Positions 14,925 to 22,083 of a stretch of DNA of 24,909 nt are shown in pieces. How positions within the stretch are numbered: position 1 is the first letter of the stretch; each line of letters starts with the position of its first letter. Source of the DNA: CAZUVM01 sp964623885. Its GTDB lineage: Bacteria > Verrucomicrobiota > Verrucomicrobiia > Limisphaerales > UBA8199. A program made the position numbers and the translations under genes. The notes below the pieces were generated by a model that saw only the letters and a list, made by a program, of their open reading frames with translations, was not told where the DNA came from and did not search any database. Location: positions 1 to 24,909 of the forward strand of contig CAZUVM010000062.1 of the NCBI GenBank assembly GCA_964623885.1. Direction: 5' to 3'.

Positions 14925-15734
14925 ATGATTACCGCGTATCAAATTGTAGTTTGCGGCAGCATCGTGCCGGACCCACTCCAAACCCTAGAGCCGGTAACCG
15001 GTCCGACCGGCCCAACGTTGAAAAACGAGAATATTCTGCCCGCTGTTCTGGATCCTTGGGCCAGCCACGCTCTCTATGAGGCCGCGAACCTTGCGAAACA
15101 ATTCGCCGGCAGCAAAGTGTGGCTTGTGAGCCTTGGTCCCAAAGCCAAACTGCAGCAGGTCATGATGACCGTAGCGCAGAAGGTCCCGTTCGAACTCATC
15201 GCGCTGGATGGTTCCAGCAGCGGCTTCACAGATTCGGCAGAAGTCGCCGCGATCCTGGCGGAGGCGATCCAGGGCATTCCGAACATTGACCACACGCGCC
15301 TGCTGGTGTTCGGCGGTTGGGAATCGGCCTCGCGTGGCGCGGGCGCAACGATGCAGATCGTGGGTGAACGGCTGAAAATCGTGGATCAGTTTCAGGGAGT
15401 GGACGAGCTCAAGGTCAGCGGGGACGGCTCCCTGGAAATCCTGGAACGGATCGAAGGTGGCAAGCACCAGGTCTCCCGCTGCGCCGGTCCCCCTGCCCTG
15501 CTTGGTTGGGCCACGGGCAATTTGCCGGAACCGAAGAATAATCCGCAAATTGGCATTATGAACATGCGTGCGGTTATGCCGGCCCTGCAAAAGGCAAAAC
15601 CGATCAAGCTGCCGGGCCAGGGCATGACGATCAGGAGCGTGACTCTGCCCAAACAATTGCGCGAAACCCGAATTGTTAAGGACAAGTCCGCCGACGAAAT
15701 AGCGCGCGAACTCGCGGAATGGATCCTTGGTTAA
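14925..15734 (+). CDS. etfB: Electron transfer flavoprotein, beta subunit
   Basis: Encodes 269 residues, the normal length of EtfB. The N-terminal strand ITAYQIVVCGSIVPDP corresponds to the usual 'KilV.vK.vpdp'. The middle carries GWESASRGAGATMQIVGERL and the tail has RIEGGKHQVSRCAGPPALLG with LPEPKNNPQIGIMNMRAV, equivalent to 'eGG.e.v....PavvtV...lnePRyp.l..im.A'. EtfB forms a heterodimer with EtfA in the cytoplasm, carrying AMP or FAD, and shuttles electrons between dehydrogenases and ETF-QO. Its position between the quinone oxidoreductase and etfA gives a complete chain in one operon. The sequence is clearly divergent from the classical proteobacterial/mitochondrial subunit. Confidence 0.85.
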   Translation: MITAYQIVVCGSIVPDPLQTLEPVTGPTGPTLKNENILPAVLDPWASHALYEAANLAKQFAGSKVWLVSLGPKAKLQQVMMTVAQKVPFELIALDGSSSGFTDSAEVAAILAEAIQGIPNIDHTRLLVFGGWESASRGAGATMQIVGERLKIVDQFQGVDELKVSGDGSLEILERIEGGKHQVSRCAGPPALLGWATGNLPEPKNNPQIGIMNMRAVMPALQKAKPIKLPGQGMTIRSVTLPKQLRETRIVKDKSADEIARELAEWILG

Positions 15735-15745
15735 GCTTTATAAAA

Positions 15746-16792
15746 ATGGAAACCCTCCTACTGCTCGCCCATTCCGAACCGGACGGCTCACTTGCGCAGC
15801 CTGCCCTCGAAGCATTGGCTGCGGCGAAAACTTTGAGCGGCGGTCTGCCCGCATCGAAATTAGTCATTGGTCTTATAGGCAGTTCTGTTCAATCCGGAGC
15901 CAACCAGCTTGCCCAGGCCGGCGCCGAAAAGATTCTGGCTGTTACGGGTGAAGAATTCGGCAGCTCGCGTTACGCCACGGACGCCGCAGCCGCCGAAGCC
16001 CTCTGCCGGGCCGCCAATGCGACGCTCGTGCTGGCACCGGCAACTTCACGTTTCAATCGCGTCCTTGCCGGCGTCGCCCAACGATTGAATGGACGGGCGG
16101 AAACCCATGTCACAGGAGTTGCGATCAATAATGGCGCAGTGGCGGTGACGCGTTGGTATTACCGTCAGCGCATGGAAGCTGGGCAGCACTGCACGCGCCG
16201 GCCCTGGTTCATCCTGATCGAGCCTGGCAGCCAAAAGCCATGGACAGGCCAAGCCGGAGCTGTTCAGGCAGAAAATGTCGCAGTAAATCTCGGCGATGAT
16301 TGCCGCCGCACTGCGGTTGTGGGCATCAAAGCACCCGCGGCCGATGCCCAGACCATTCGCCCAGACGCCAAGCTCCTCCTGGTCGCTGGCGCCGGTTGGA
16401 CCAAGAAACAAGCGGATGGTCAGCCGCATGCCAAAGACGCCGAGAGATTAATCCTGGATTGCTTGCGGGTTTCGCGCGCCTCGCTCGGCAGCAGCAAATC
16501 GCTGGTGGACCTGAGCGGCGAAGGCCAGGTAGTCCTGCCGTTCCTGACCCATTTGAACCAAGTGGGCCAAACCGGCTCGACGCCGCGCCATCCGAAAGGC
16601 CTGGCGACATGTTGTCACGGCGAGGAGCCGCACACCGTGGGCTGGCGGTTCATCAACGAACGCCGGGCGATCAACCTGGATCCGAATTGCGGCTGGGCCC
16701 GCGGCAAAGCGGACGTGCTGTACGTGGCCGACGCATTTGCCGTGGTAGCCAGGATCAACGAGTTGCTGGCGCGAAGCGTGATGCCGAGCTGA
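15746..16792 (+). CDS. etfA: Electron transfer flavoprotein, alpha subunit (divergent)
   Basis: Encodes 348 residues, slightly longer than the usual 310-330. An N-terminal ETF-like domain starts METLLLLAHSEPDG and includes ANATLVLAPATSRFNRVLAG. The C-terminal FAD domain begins LLLVAGAGWTKKQ and contains NQVGQTG near residue 272, a hallmark of the alpha subunit's FAD site. The following loop, normally 'GISGAxQH', reads LATCCHGEEPHTVGW, and the end INLDPNCGWARGKADVLYVA corresponds to 'aiNkDp.ApIf..aDygvvgD'. The loss of the SGAxQH sequence is unusual and may change flavin potential. The ATG at 15746 lies 11 bases after etfB; an in-frame start at 15719 would overlap etfB and adds residues unlike the family. 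Confidence 0.85.
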   Translation: METLLLLAHSEPDGSLAQPALEALAAAKTLSGGLPASKLVIGLIGSSVQSGANQLAQAGAEKILAVTGEEFGSSRYATDAAAAEALCRAANATLVLAPATSRFNRVLAGVAQRLNGRAETHVTGVAINNGAVAVTRWYYRQRMEAGQHCTRRPWFILIEPGSQKPWTGQAGAVQAENVAVNLGDDCRRTAVVGIKAPAADAQTIRPDAKLLLVAGAGWTKKQADGQPHAKDAERLILDCLRVSRASLGSSKSLVDLSGEGQVVLPFLTHLNQVGQTGSTPRHPKGLATCCHGEEPHTVGWRFINERRAINLDPNCGWARGKADVLYVADAFAVVARINELLARSVMPS

Positions 16793-16823
16793 GGGCGGGA
16801 CTACGGGAAGCAGGCCAAAGGGC

Positions 16824-16870
16824 GGCAGGCTGGAAGCCTGCGATACGGCAGGCTCGAAGGCCTGCGCTAC
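16824..16870 (+). repeat. Two palindromic REP-like units
   Basis: GCAGGCTGGAAGCCTGC (16825-16841) and GCAGGCTCGAAGGCCTGC (16848-16865) are adjacent near-identical hairpin units, each followed by G-(A/C)TAC. They resemble short palindromic repeats scattered through verrucomicrobial genomes and lie between the ETF operon and its terminator. Confidence 0.75.
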
Positions 16871-16910
16871 AGCCGCATTAGCGGACTGCGAGCAACACTT
16901 TTTGCTACTC

Positions 16911-16934
16911 TTCCCGCTTGCGGGAACCTTTTTC
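16911..16934 (+). terminator. Rho-independent terminator of the ETF operon
   Basis: TTCCCGCTTGCGGGAA is a 6-7-bp perfect stem with a CTTG-type loop, followed by CCTTTTTC. It stands 119 bases after the etfA stop, beyond the REP-like units, and would end the operon transcript. Confidence 0.6.
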
Positions 16935-17004
16935 ATGGTGGAGCATCTTAGGAATACAGCAGCGGGCTATTTTGCAGCTAACAGTACAGATCTGGAACGA
17001 CCTG

Positions 17005-17604
17005 ATGAAAGCCACCACCAAAACCACTGGATTCATTGCACATAGCAAGCGCATGATTTTTATCGCCAAGGGAGTAATTGCCGCTTTGATGATTCTGGCC
17101 GCGACGACTGAAATGGCGCGCGCGCAAGGTCAGCTCGGCGGTGGCACAGTCTTGGGCACTGGTAGCGGGCCATATACCTATGACCTGACATTCAGCGACG
17201 CCGCGGGGGCGACCGCCTCGATTGGGTACATCTGGTATGCCTGGATTCCCGGACAATTCTTCCTACCGAGCTCGCCCACCGCCGCTTCGGCGCCTGCCGG
17301 CTGGACCGCCACGGTCTCGGGTAATTCCGTTCAATTTGCCGCCAGTTCATCCGCAAGTTACATTACGGCCGGCAGTTCCCTCTCCGGTTTTAGCTACATT
17401 GCGACGTTCACCCCGGCGCAGTTGGCGGCCGCGCCGAATTCGGGCGAATCGGTTGCCTATCACGCGGGACTGTTTTCTGATGGCGGCAATACTTTTACGG
17501 TACTGGCGGTGCCCGAACCTTCCTCGGCTCTGTTGCTGCTCGTACCTGCTCTGGTTTGGGTGGTGGCCCGCCGACGGCTGTTCTGGCTCCCTGCGCAGCG
17601 CTGA
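17005..17604 (+). CDS. PEP-CTERM sorted surface protein
   Basis: Encodes 199 residues. A long basic N-region leads to the hydrophobic signal helix AKGVIAALMILAATTEMARA and a likely cleavage before QGQLGG. The mature part is rich in Gly, Ser, Ala and Thr with short beta strands. The C-terminus has VPEPS (from about residue 169), the membrane stretch ALLLLVPALVWVVA and a basic tail RRRLFW. This is the complete PEP-CTERM sorting signal, recognised by exosortase (EpsH/XrtA type), which is not in this window. Such proteins are exported and usually glycosylated, and are tied to exopolysaccharide and floc formation. The ATG at 17005 is used; the ATG at 17053, closer to the signal helix, is possible. 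It follows a terminator, so it has its own promoter. Confidence 0.88.
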   Translation: MKATTKTTGFIAHSKRMIFIAKGVIAALMILAATTEMARAQGQLGGGTVLGTGSGPYTYDLTFSDAAGATASIGYIWYAWIPGQFFLPSSPTAASAPAGWTATVSGNSVQFAASSSASYITAGSSLSGFSYIATFTPAQLAAAPNSGESVAYHAGLFSDGGNTFTVLAVPEPSSALLLLVPALVWVVARRRLFWLPAQR

Positions 17605-17678
17605 TGAACCGCGTCTTCTTATTACCGGCACAAGTCCTGGTCGGGTAGGTCTTAGCCGGAACTATGCAGTTGTATTCG

Positions 17679-17827
17679 GGGACCGCGCCCGCCCCGGGCG
17701 CTGCCAACCGGTGCCCCCGCCGGCTGACTCCTATGAGCCCAAGCTGACCAAATAATGAGCAGAATTGCGAAGCGCGAATGCGGTTGGCGAGGGCGCCAAC
17801 CGCTGCGCCCGGGGCGGGCGCGGTCCC
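17679..17827. mobile_element. MITE-like element with perfect 23-bp terminal inverted repeats
   Basis: The ends 17679-17701 and 17805-17827 are perfect 23-base reverse complements, beginning GGGACCGCGCCC and ending GGGCGCGGTCCC. Inside them the 8-mer GCCAACCG (17703-17710) pairs with CGGTTGGC (17781-17788), extending the fold. The 149-base unit has no coding capacity. Size, perfect ends and lack of a gene fit a non-autonomous miniature element or a large palindromic repeat. No target-site duplication was obvious at the borders. Confidence 0.6.
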
Positions 17828-17915
17828 TTTCCATTGAATCATCCCGCTCAACCTGCTGCGCCCTTTCACCTCTTGCTCCAAGGCGATTAAGTCGTACTGT
17901 GGAGCAGAGGTTATT

Positions 17916-18461
17916 ATGAGCAAGAAAACTTCTGCAGTCACACAGGAGGTCAACGAGCCGGACGTGCTGGCTCAACAACTCACGGACGATGGCATTTTCC
18001 CCAACAGCCGCCTGCCGCTGCTGCTATATCGCAATGCAGTCGTCGTTCCGGATCATGACCCTGCGGCGGCATTGGAGGAACTGTTTTGCAGCAACGGATA
18101 CACGCGCACCTGGCGGAACGGGATTTATCCGTACCACCATTACCATAGCACCGCGCACGAGGTCCTGGGTGTTTACTCCGGCTCGGCCAAGGTGCAACTT
18201 GGAGGAGACGACGGCGTAGTGCACGAGGTGCAGGCCGGAGATGTTCTCCTGATTCCGGCCGGCGTTGCGCACAAAAACCTCGGCTCAAGCAAGGATTTCG
18301 GCGTGGTGGGCGGTTATCCCGATGGCCGGGATTGGGACATCAATTATGGCAAACCCGGCGAACGGCCCGGGACCGACCGTAATATCGCCTACGTGCCGGT
18401 GCCAAAAAGAGATCCGGTTTATGGGGAGCGCGGCCCACTAATCGACCATTGGAGCGAATGA
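17916..18461 (+). CDS. YjlB-type cupin protein
   Basis: Encodes 181 residues matching the YjlB cupin family along its whole length: DDGIFPNSRLPLLLYRNAV, then RTWRNGIYPYHHYHSTAHEV and GDVLLIPAGVAHKNLG, with the C-terminal VPVPKRDPVYGERGPLIDHW. Metal ligands are expected among His75/77/81, Glu82 and His119, the GX5HXHX3-4E and G-X-H cupin motifs. The family's reaction is not established; it is a cytoplasmic single-domain cupin. The ATG at 17916 has AGAGG about 6 bases upstream. The last bases overlap the next gene as ATGA, so the two are coupled. Confidence 0.85.
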   Translation: MSKKTSAVTQEVNEPDVLAQQLTDDGIFPNSRLPLLLYRNAVVVPDHDPAAALEELFCSNGYTRTWRNGIYPYHHYHSTAHEVLGVYSGSAKVQLGGDDGVVHEVQAGDVLLIPAGVAHKNLGSSKDFGVVGGYPDGRDWDINYGKPGERPGTDRNIAYVPVPKRDPVYGERGPLIDHWSE

Positions 18462-18679
18462 ACTCGAGCAAGAGCGAGCGTCAATTGGACGAGAACCTGC
18501 GGTGCGACGAATGCGGGAGATTTGGCGCGTTCGATTTTGCCATCCAACGGTTATGTGCGGAGTGCTACGCCGAAAAAGGTTCTTGCTGCGCGGAGTTCAG
18601 GGAGAGCAAACCTCCTGAGTCGCTTTCGCATCGTGAGCCGGCGGCGCAGAGACCTCTGAAATCCAAACCGAACGTGTAA
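18458..18679 (+). CDS. Small cysteine-rich zinc-ribbon-like protein
   Basis: Encodes 73 residues. Cysteines at 16, 19, 33 and 36 (LRCDECG ... RLCAECY) form two CxxC knuckles 13 residues apart, a likely zinc site, followed by a Cys pair at 43-44. The C-terminal third is polar and probably disordered. The start ATG overlaps the cupin stop codon (ATGA, 18458-18461), which supports translation and a shared role with the YjlB protein. The family is not recognised; an adaptor or metallochaperone for the cupin is speculation. Confidence 0.65.
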   Translation: MNSSKSERQLDENLRCDECGRFGAFDFAIQRLCAECYAEKGSCCAEFRESKPPESLSHREPAAQRPLKSKPNV

Positions 18680-18702
18680 GCACCGCAGCCCGGCTTTGAT
18701 CT

Positions 18703-18727
18703 CCCTCTCCTCCTCGGGAGGAGAGGG
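18703..18727 (+). terminator. Strong hairpin after the cupin operon
   Basis: CCCTCTCCTCC and GGAGGAGAGGG form a perfect 11-bp stem with a 3-base TCG loop. It is not followed by a T-tract (TCAGGGTGAGG instead), so it may be a dispersed palindromic repeat of the common CCCTCTCC...GGAGAGGG type rather than a classical terminator. Confidence 0.5.
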
Positions 18728-18825
18728 TCAGGGTGAGGAGGCCATTGTATGCACATCTCTGTTACATCACTCCAGCCATCCATTACCTCCTTTTCACCAC
18801 TTGACCGAGCGGCTAATTTGCCCGC

Positions 18826-19998
18826 ATGAACCGTCCCGCCAGCCTGCGCCAGCAAGTGGCGTTGTGGGCTTTGGGTCTGGGGTTCTGGTGCCTGCTGGTG
18901 CTGGCGTTTGCCGGACATGTCGTGTTCACCAGCGATCTGTCGTGGACCGATGCCGCAATCGTTTCACTGCGCGATTGGTTCCCCTGGATCATCCTGGGAC
19001 CAGCGGTCGCGTGGCTGGCCATTCGTTTTCCCCTGGAACGCCATAACCTGGCGTTAAGCATCCCCGTCCACGTCGCCGCCTGCCTCGCGGCGGTGGTGCT
19101 AAGTGAGTTGGTGTCGCGGCCTGCGCCTGGTACGCCCGGACAACTTCCGGTACCCCCACCCTATCGTATGCGACCTGAGGGGCCGCCCCCGGATGGCGCA
19201 CCACCCTTCTTCGCGCCCGGCGAACGTCCGCCGGCGAGACTCCCCGGCCAGCCGCAGCATCCGCGCGCATTCCTGAATGCCATTCTCATGCGCGCACGGT
19301 TCACCGTGCCTATTTACTGGGTCATCGTCAGCTTCGTTCACGCGCTCACGTTTTACCGGCGGTCGGAGGCACGCGAGCGCCAGGCCGCTGAACTCGAGGC
19401 GCGGCTCGCTGACGCCAAACTGCAGGCTTTGCAGATGCAATTGCAACCGCACTTTCTGTTCAACACGCTCAACGCCATCTCTACTCTCGTACATAAGGAT
19501 CCCAAAGCGGCCGACGAAATGATTGCCAATCTCAGCGAACTGCTCCGGGCAACACTCGACACGGCCGAGCAGGAAATCCCACTCCGCCAGGAACTGGCGT
19601 TTTTGGATCGTTACCTAGAAATCCAAAAGGTTCGCTTCGGCGAACGCTTGCGCATCGACAAACAAATCGACGCCGCAGCGCTCGATGCGCGCGTGCCGGC
19701 GCTGGTCCTGCAGCCGCTGGTGGAAAACGCCCTGAAACACGGCATCGAACCGAATCCCGGGCCCGGTGTCGTCGGCATCCGGGCGGCGCGCCGAAACGAC
19801 ACGCTGCAGTTGACGATCCATGACAACGGAGCGGGTATAAACGGCGCGACGAACTCGTCGGGCGGGGGCATCGGGCTGGCCAACACGCGGACCCGGCTGC
19901 AGGAACTCTACGGCCAGCAGGCGAGTTTGGTGCTCCATAGCCTCGCCGAGGGCGGGTGCGCTGTGGACCTGGAGATTCCCTATCATCAGGAATCTTGA
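18826..19998 (+). CDS. LytS/YehU-type sensor histidine kinase
   Basis: Encodes 390 residues. Four hydrophobic helices are predicted at about 11-33, 48-68, 77-98 and 160-177. An unusual Pro-rich loop (99-145, with runs such as PPPYRMRPEGPPPDGAPP) lies between the third and fourth. A coiled coil with ARLADAKLQALQ leads to the His_kinase domain: MQLQPHFLFNTLNAIS with phospho-His209, PLVENALKHG (N box, Asn301), DNGAG (333-337) and GGGIGLANTRTRL (G box). This is the LytS/YehU class, which phosphorylates LytTR-type regulators. Its partner is the next gene, joined by a 4-base overlap. The signal sensed is unknown. The ATG at 18826 is the natural start before the first helix. Confidence 0.9.
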   Translation: MNRPASLRQQVALWALGLGFWCLLVLAFAGHVVFTSDLSWTDAAIVSLRDWFPWIILGPAVAWLAIRFPLERHNLALSIPVHVAACLAAVVLSELVSRPAPGTPGQLPVPPPYRMRPEGPPPDGAPPFFAPGERPPARLPGQPQHPRAFLNAILMRARFTVPIYWVIVSFVHALTFYRRSEARERQAAELEARLADAKLQALQMQLQPHFLFNTLNAISTLVHKDPKAADEMIANLSELLRATLDTAEQEIPLRQELAFLDRYLEIQKVRFGERLRIDKQIDAAALDARVPALVLQPLVENALKHGIEPNPGPGVVGIRAARRNDTLQLTIHDNGAGINGATNSSGGGIGLANTRTRLQELYGQQASLVLHSLAEGGCAVDLEIPYHQES

Positions 19999-20756
19999 AA
20001 ATACGGACCATAATCGTCGATGACGAGCCACTGGCGCGTGAGCGCGTGCGTTCACTGCTCCAGGACGAGCCGGATATCGAAGTCATCGACGAATGCGCCG
20101 ACGGCCGGCAGGCGCTGGCCGCCCTTCGAGAGCAGATCCCCGATCTCGTCTTCCTGGATGTGCAAATGCCCGGCCTGGGCGGGTTCGACGTTCTACGCGA
20201 ACTTGGCTCCGAACGAATGCCACTCGTCATTTTCGTTACCGCTTACGATCAGCATGCGTTGAAAGCGTTCGAGGTCCATGCCCTGGACTATCTGCTCAAG
20301 CCTTTCAAGCCCGCCCGATTCAAAGAAACGCTCGAACGCGCCCGCCAAACGTTGGCAAACCGTGACCGCAGAGAGCGCGCGCAGGATCTGGCAGCGCTGC
20401 TGGATCGCCTCAAACCCGAGCGCGAACATTTATCACGCATCCCGGTTCGTACTGGTGAGCGCGTCGTGTTCGTGAAGGCCAGCCAGATCGAATTCCTCGA
20501 AGCCGCCGGCAACTACGTCGTGCTCCATGCCGGCAAGGAAAACCACGTGGTCCGGGAGACGCTTACTGCGCTCGAAGAAAAGCTCGACCCCAAACAATTC
20601 ATCCGGCTCAGCCGCTCGGTGCTCGTAAACGTCGATCAGATCAAAGAGCTGCAACCGCTCTTCAAAGGCGAGCACGCGGTGGTGCTTCATAACGGCAAGC
20701 AGCTCACCATGACCCGCGGCCTGCGGGAGGTTCAGGAGTTGTTGAAGTTCACTTGA
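19995..20756 (+). CDS. LytTR-family response regulator
   Basis: Encodes 253 residues from a TTG at 19995 that overlaps the kinase stop (TTGA), with CAGGA just upstream; the open frame reaches back to 19956, but MKIRTIIVDDEPLARERVRS is the standard regulator N-terminus. The receiver domain has Asp9/Asp10, phospho-Asp55 in LVFLDVQMPG, Thr82 and Lys102 (LLKPFKPARF). A linker of about 25 residues leads to a LytTR DNA-binding domain (from about residue 145), including IEFLEAAGNYVVLHAGKENH, FIRLSRSVLVNVDQIKEL and TMTRGLREVQELL. It is the cognate partner of the preceding kinase. Targets are unknown, but the nearby secreted EF-hand gene is a candidate. Confidence 0.92.
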   Translation: MKIRTIIVDDEPLARERVRSLLQDEPDIEVIDECADGRQALAALREQIPDLVFLDVQMPGLGGFDVLRELGSERMPLVIFVTAYDQHALKAFEVHALDYLLKPFKPARFKETLERARQTLANRDRRERAQDLAALLDRLKPEREHLSRIPVRTGERVVFVKASQIEFLEAAGNYVVLHAGKENHVVRETLTALEEKLDPKQFIRLSRSVLVNVDQIKELQPLFKGEHAVVLHNGKQLTMTRGLREVQELLKFT

Positions 20757-20761
20757 ACGCC

Positions 20762-20836
20762 CTGGAAGCGCCGGCATCCTGCCGGCTTCTTTTCTCCTTA
20801 CTGGTAGCTTGCCGGCAAGAATGCCGGCGCTCCCAG
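20762..20836. repeat. REP/BIME-like inverted repeat
   Basis: AGCGCCGGCATCCTGCCGGC (from 20767) and GCCGGCAAGAATGCCGGCGC (to 20830) are imperfect reverse complements around a T-rich loop, flanked by CTGG/CCAG. Copies of this kind ('GCCGGCAxxxTGCCGGCGCT') are typical dispersed repeats in these genomes. Located directly after the two-component operon, it could also stabilise or end that transcript. Confidence 0.7.
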
Positions 20837-20989
20837 AAGTCACCCTGCCCCGCTTTCAACCCGGTTTACCCCGACAAAACCCGCTTCCATCTCAGCCACG
20901 TCGCAAACCAACCGCGTTGCGCTGAAACTCCATCAAGGCCAAACGCCTCAGTAGCGTAGGGTCGCAGCAAACCAAAAACATAAACAGTT

Positions 20990-21616
20990 ATGAAACGTAA
21001 GCTAATCCTGCTCGCCGCGCTCAACCTGATGTTGGCCGGCTTCACCGCCCGGGCGCAGACCGGGCCGAACACCGATCCCGCCCAAGGCCCGCCCGACGGC
21101 GCGCCACCGCACCGGCCGCCACCCATCGGCATGTTGCTGGCCGGGCTATTGGATAAATACGACGTCAATAAAGACGGGCAACTCGATCAAACCGAGCTGG
21201 CGGCCTTCAAACAGGACATCGCCGATGGTAAGATTGGTCCGCCCCCGATGGCCGGCGGTCCCGGGCACCCAGGCGGCCCACCGCCTCTCCCGAAGGAAAT
21301 TCTCGATAAGTACGACCTCAACCACGACGGCAAACTCGACGAGACCGAACGCGCCGCCTTGCACAAAGATATTCAGGATGGGAAAGTTCAACTCCCACCT
21401 CTCGGACCCGGCATGCGCGGTCTTGCCGGCCCCCCGCCGACTGCGAAAGAAATTATCGCCAAGTACGATACCGACCAGGACGGCAAACTGGATGAAACGG
21501 AACTGGCCGCATTCTTGAAAGATATGCACGCTCACCGGCCGCCGCCGCCCGGCCCCGGCGCTCCTCCCCCGGGCGCACCAGGAAATGGGTCTGCGCCGGA
21601 TGCACCGCAGCAGTGA
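20990..21616 (+). CDS. Secreted triple EF-hand protein with 51-residue repeats
   Basis: Encodes 208 residues. A signal peptide (MKRKLILLAALNLMLAGFTARAQ) is followed by a Pro/Gly-rich region. Three canonical EF-hand loops start at residues 58, 109 and 160: DVNKDGQLDQTE, DLNHDGKLDETE and DTDQDGKLDETE. Each has Asp at 1, 3 or 5, Gly6 and Glu12, so calcium binding is expected. The spacing is exactly 51 residues twice, and the linkers (GPPPMAGGPGHPGG and similar) are Pro-rich, which points to internal tandem duplication. Bacterial relatives are periplasmic or surface calcium-binding proteins. It lies 230 bases after the two-component genes, with no clear ribosome binding site. Confidence 0.85.
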   Translation: MKRKLILLAALNLMLAGFTARAQTGPNTDPAQGPPDGAPPHRPPPIGMLLAGLLDKYDVNKDGQLDQTELAAFKQDIADGKIGPPPMAGGPGHPGGPPPLPKEILDKYDLNHDGKLDETERAALHKDIQDGKVQLPPLGPGMRGLAGPPPTAKEIIAKYDTDQDGKLDETELAAFLKDMHAHRPPPPGPGAPPPGAPGNGSAPDAPQQ

Positions 21617-21617
21617 G

Positions 21618-21677
21618 CCGCCGAGAGCGGCGGTTGGCGAGCGCAGCGCCGGCGGCGTAGGCTTTGGGCAACCGCCG
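21618..21677. repeat. Nested GC-rich hairpins after the EF-hand gene
   Basis: CCGCCG-AGAG-CGGCGG (21618-21633) forms a 6-bp hairpin directly after the stop. Its right arm CGGCGGTT (21628-21635) also pairs with AACCGCCG (21670-21677), giving a larger alternative fold. The GGTTGGCGAG core is shared with the MITE-like element at 17679, suggesting a related repeat family. Confidence 0.5.
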
Positions 21678-21884
21678 GTGTGGAGCAGTTCTTCGACCAC
21701 GGTGTGGAAGCCGGTTAGTACAGCAGCGTGGAGGATATGAGGGTCTGGTTCGGTGGCGTCCGTGGCCCGCAATCGTTTGCCGGGTTTAATCCATTTCCTG
21801 AAGAGCGAAGAGCTGGCCCTTTTGGACGAGCTCCAGTAGCTGTTTCAGATCTTCCGACAAGGTTCGGCGACGACCGATAGCCAT
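21668..21884 (-). pseudogene. Frameshifted relic of an ankyrin-like protein
   Basis: From the minus-strand ATG at 21884 the frame reads MAIGRRRTLSEDLKQLLELV and then QKGQLFALQE before running into a stop after MD. One extra A near 21795 breaks the frame; removing it gives WIKPGKRLRATDATEPDP and then HILHAAVLTGFHTVVEELLH. The pattern 'L.G.LF.LQ.WI..Gk......ll..A...GFhs.Ve.LL' matches verrucomicrobial ankyrin-like proteins. The sequence ends where the GC-rich repeat begins, so the C-terminal repeats are lost. It is probably a dead gene truncated by the repeat; a sequencing error would explain only the frameshift, not the missing end. Confidence 0.55.
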
Positions 21885-22083
21885 AATGACTTCCGAGGGG
21901 TTTAGGGTGGCTGAAGTGCGGAGGCGAGATGAAAGGAAGCGGCCTTTCCAGATGCGCTGCCGGCGCTAGAGGCTAGAGGCTTGCCGGCTAGCTGGGCGGG
22001 CGCGCGGGCCGGAGGTCTTGGAATTGGGAGGACTGGCCGACAGGGTCAGGGCTAGTTCGACTCTAAAAGCAACTGCGGCTCCG

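Noticed and set aside
14985..15656. Minus-strand 223-codon frame opposite etfB
   Set aside because: Antisense to a clearly recognisable ETF subunit; no motif or ribosome binding site.
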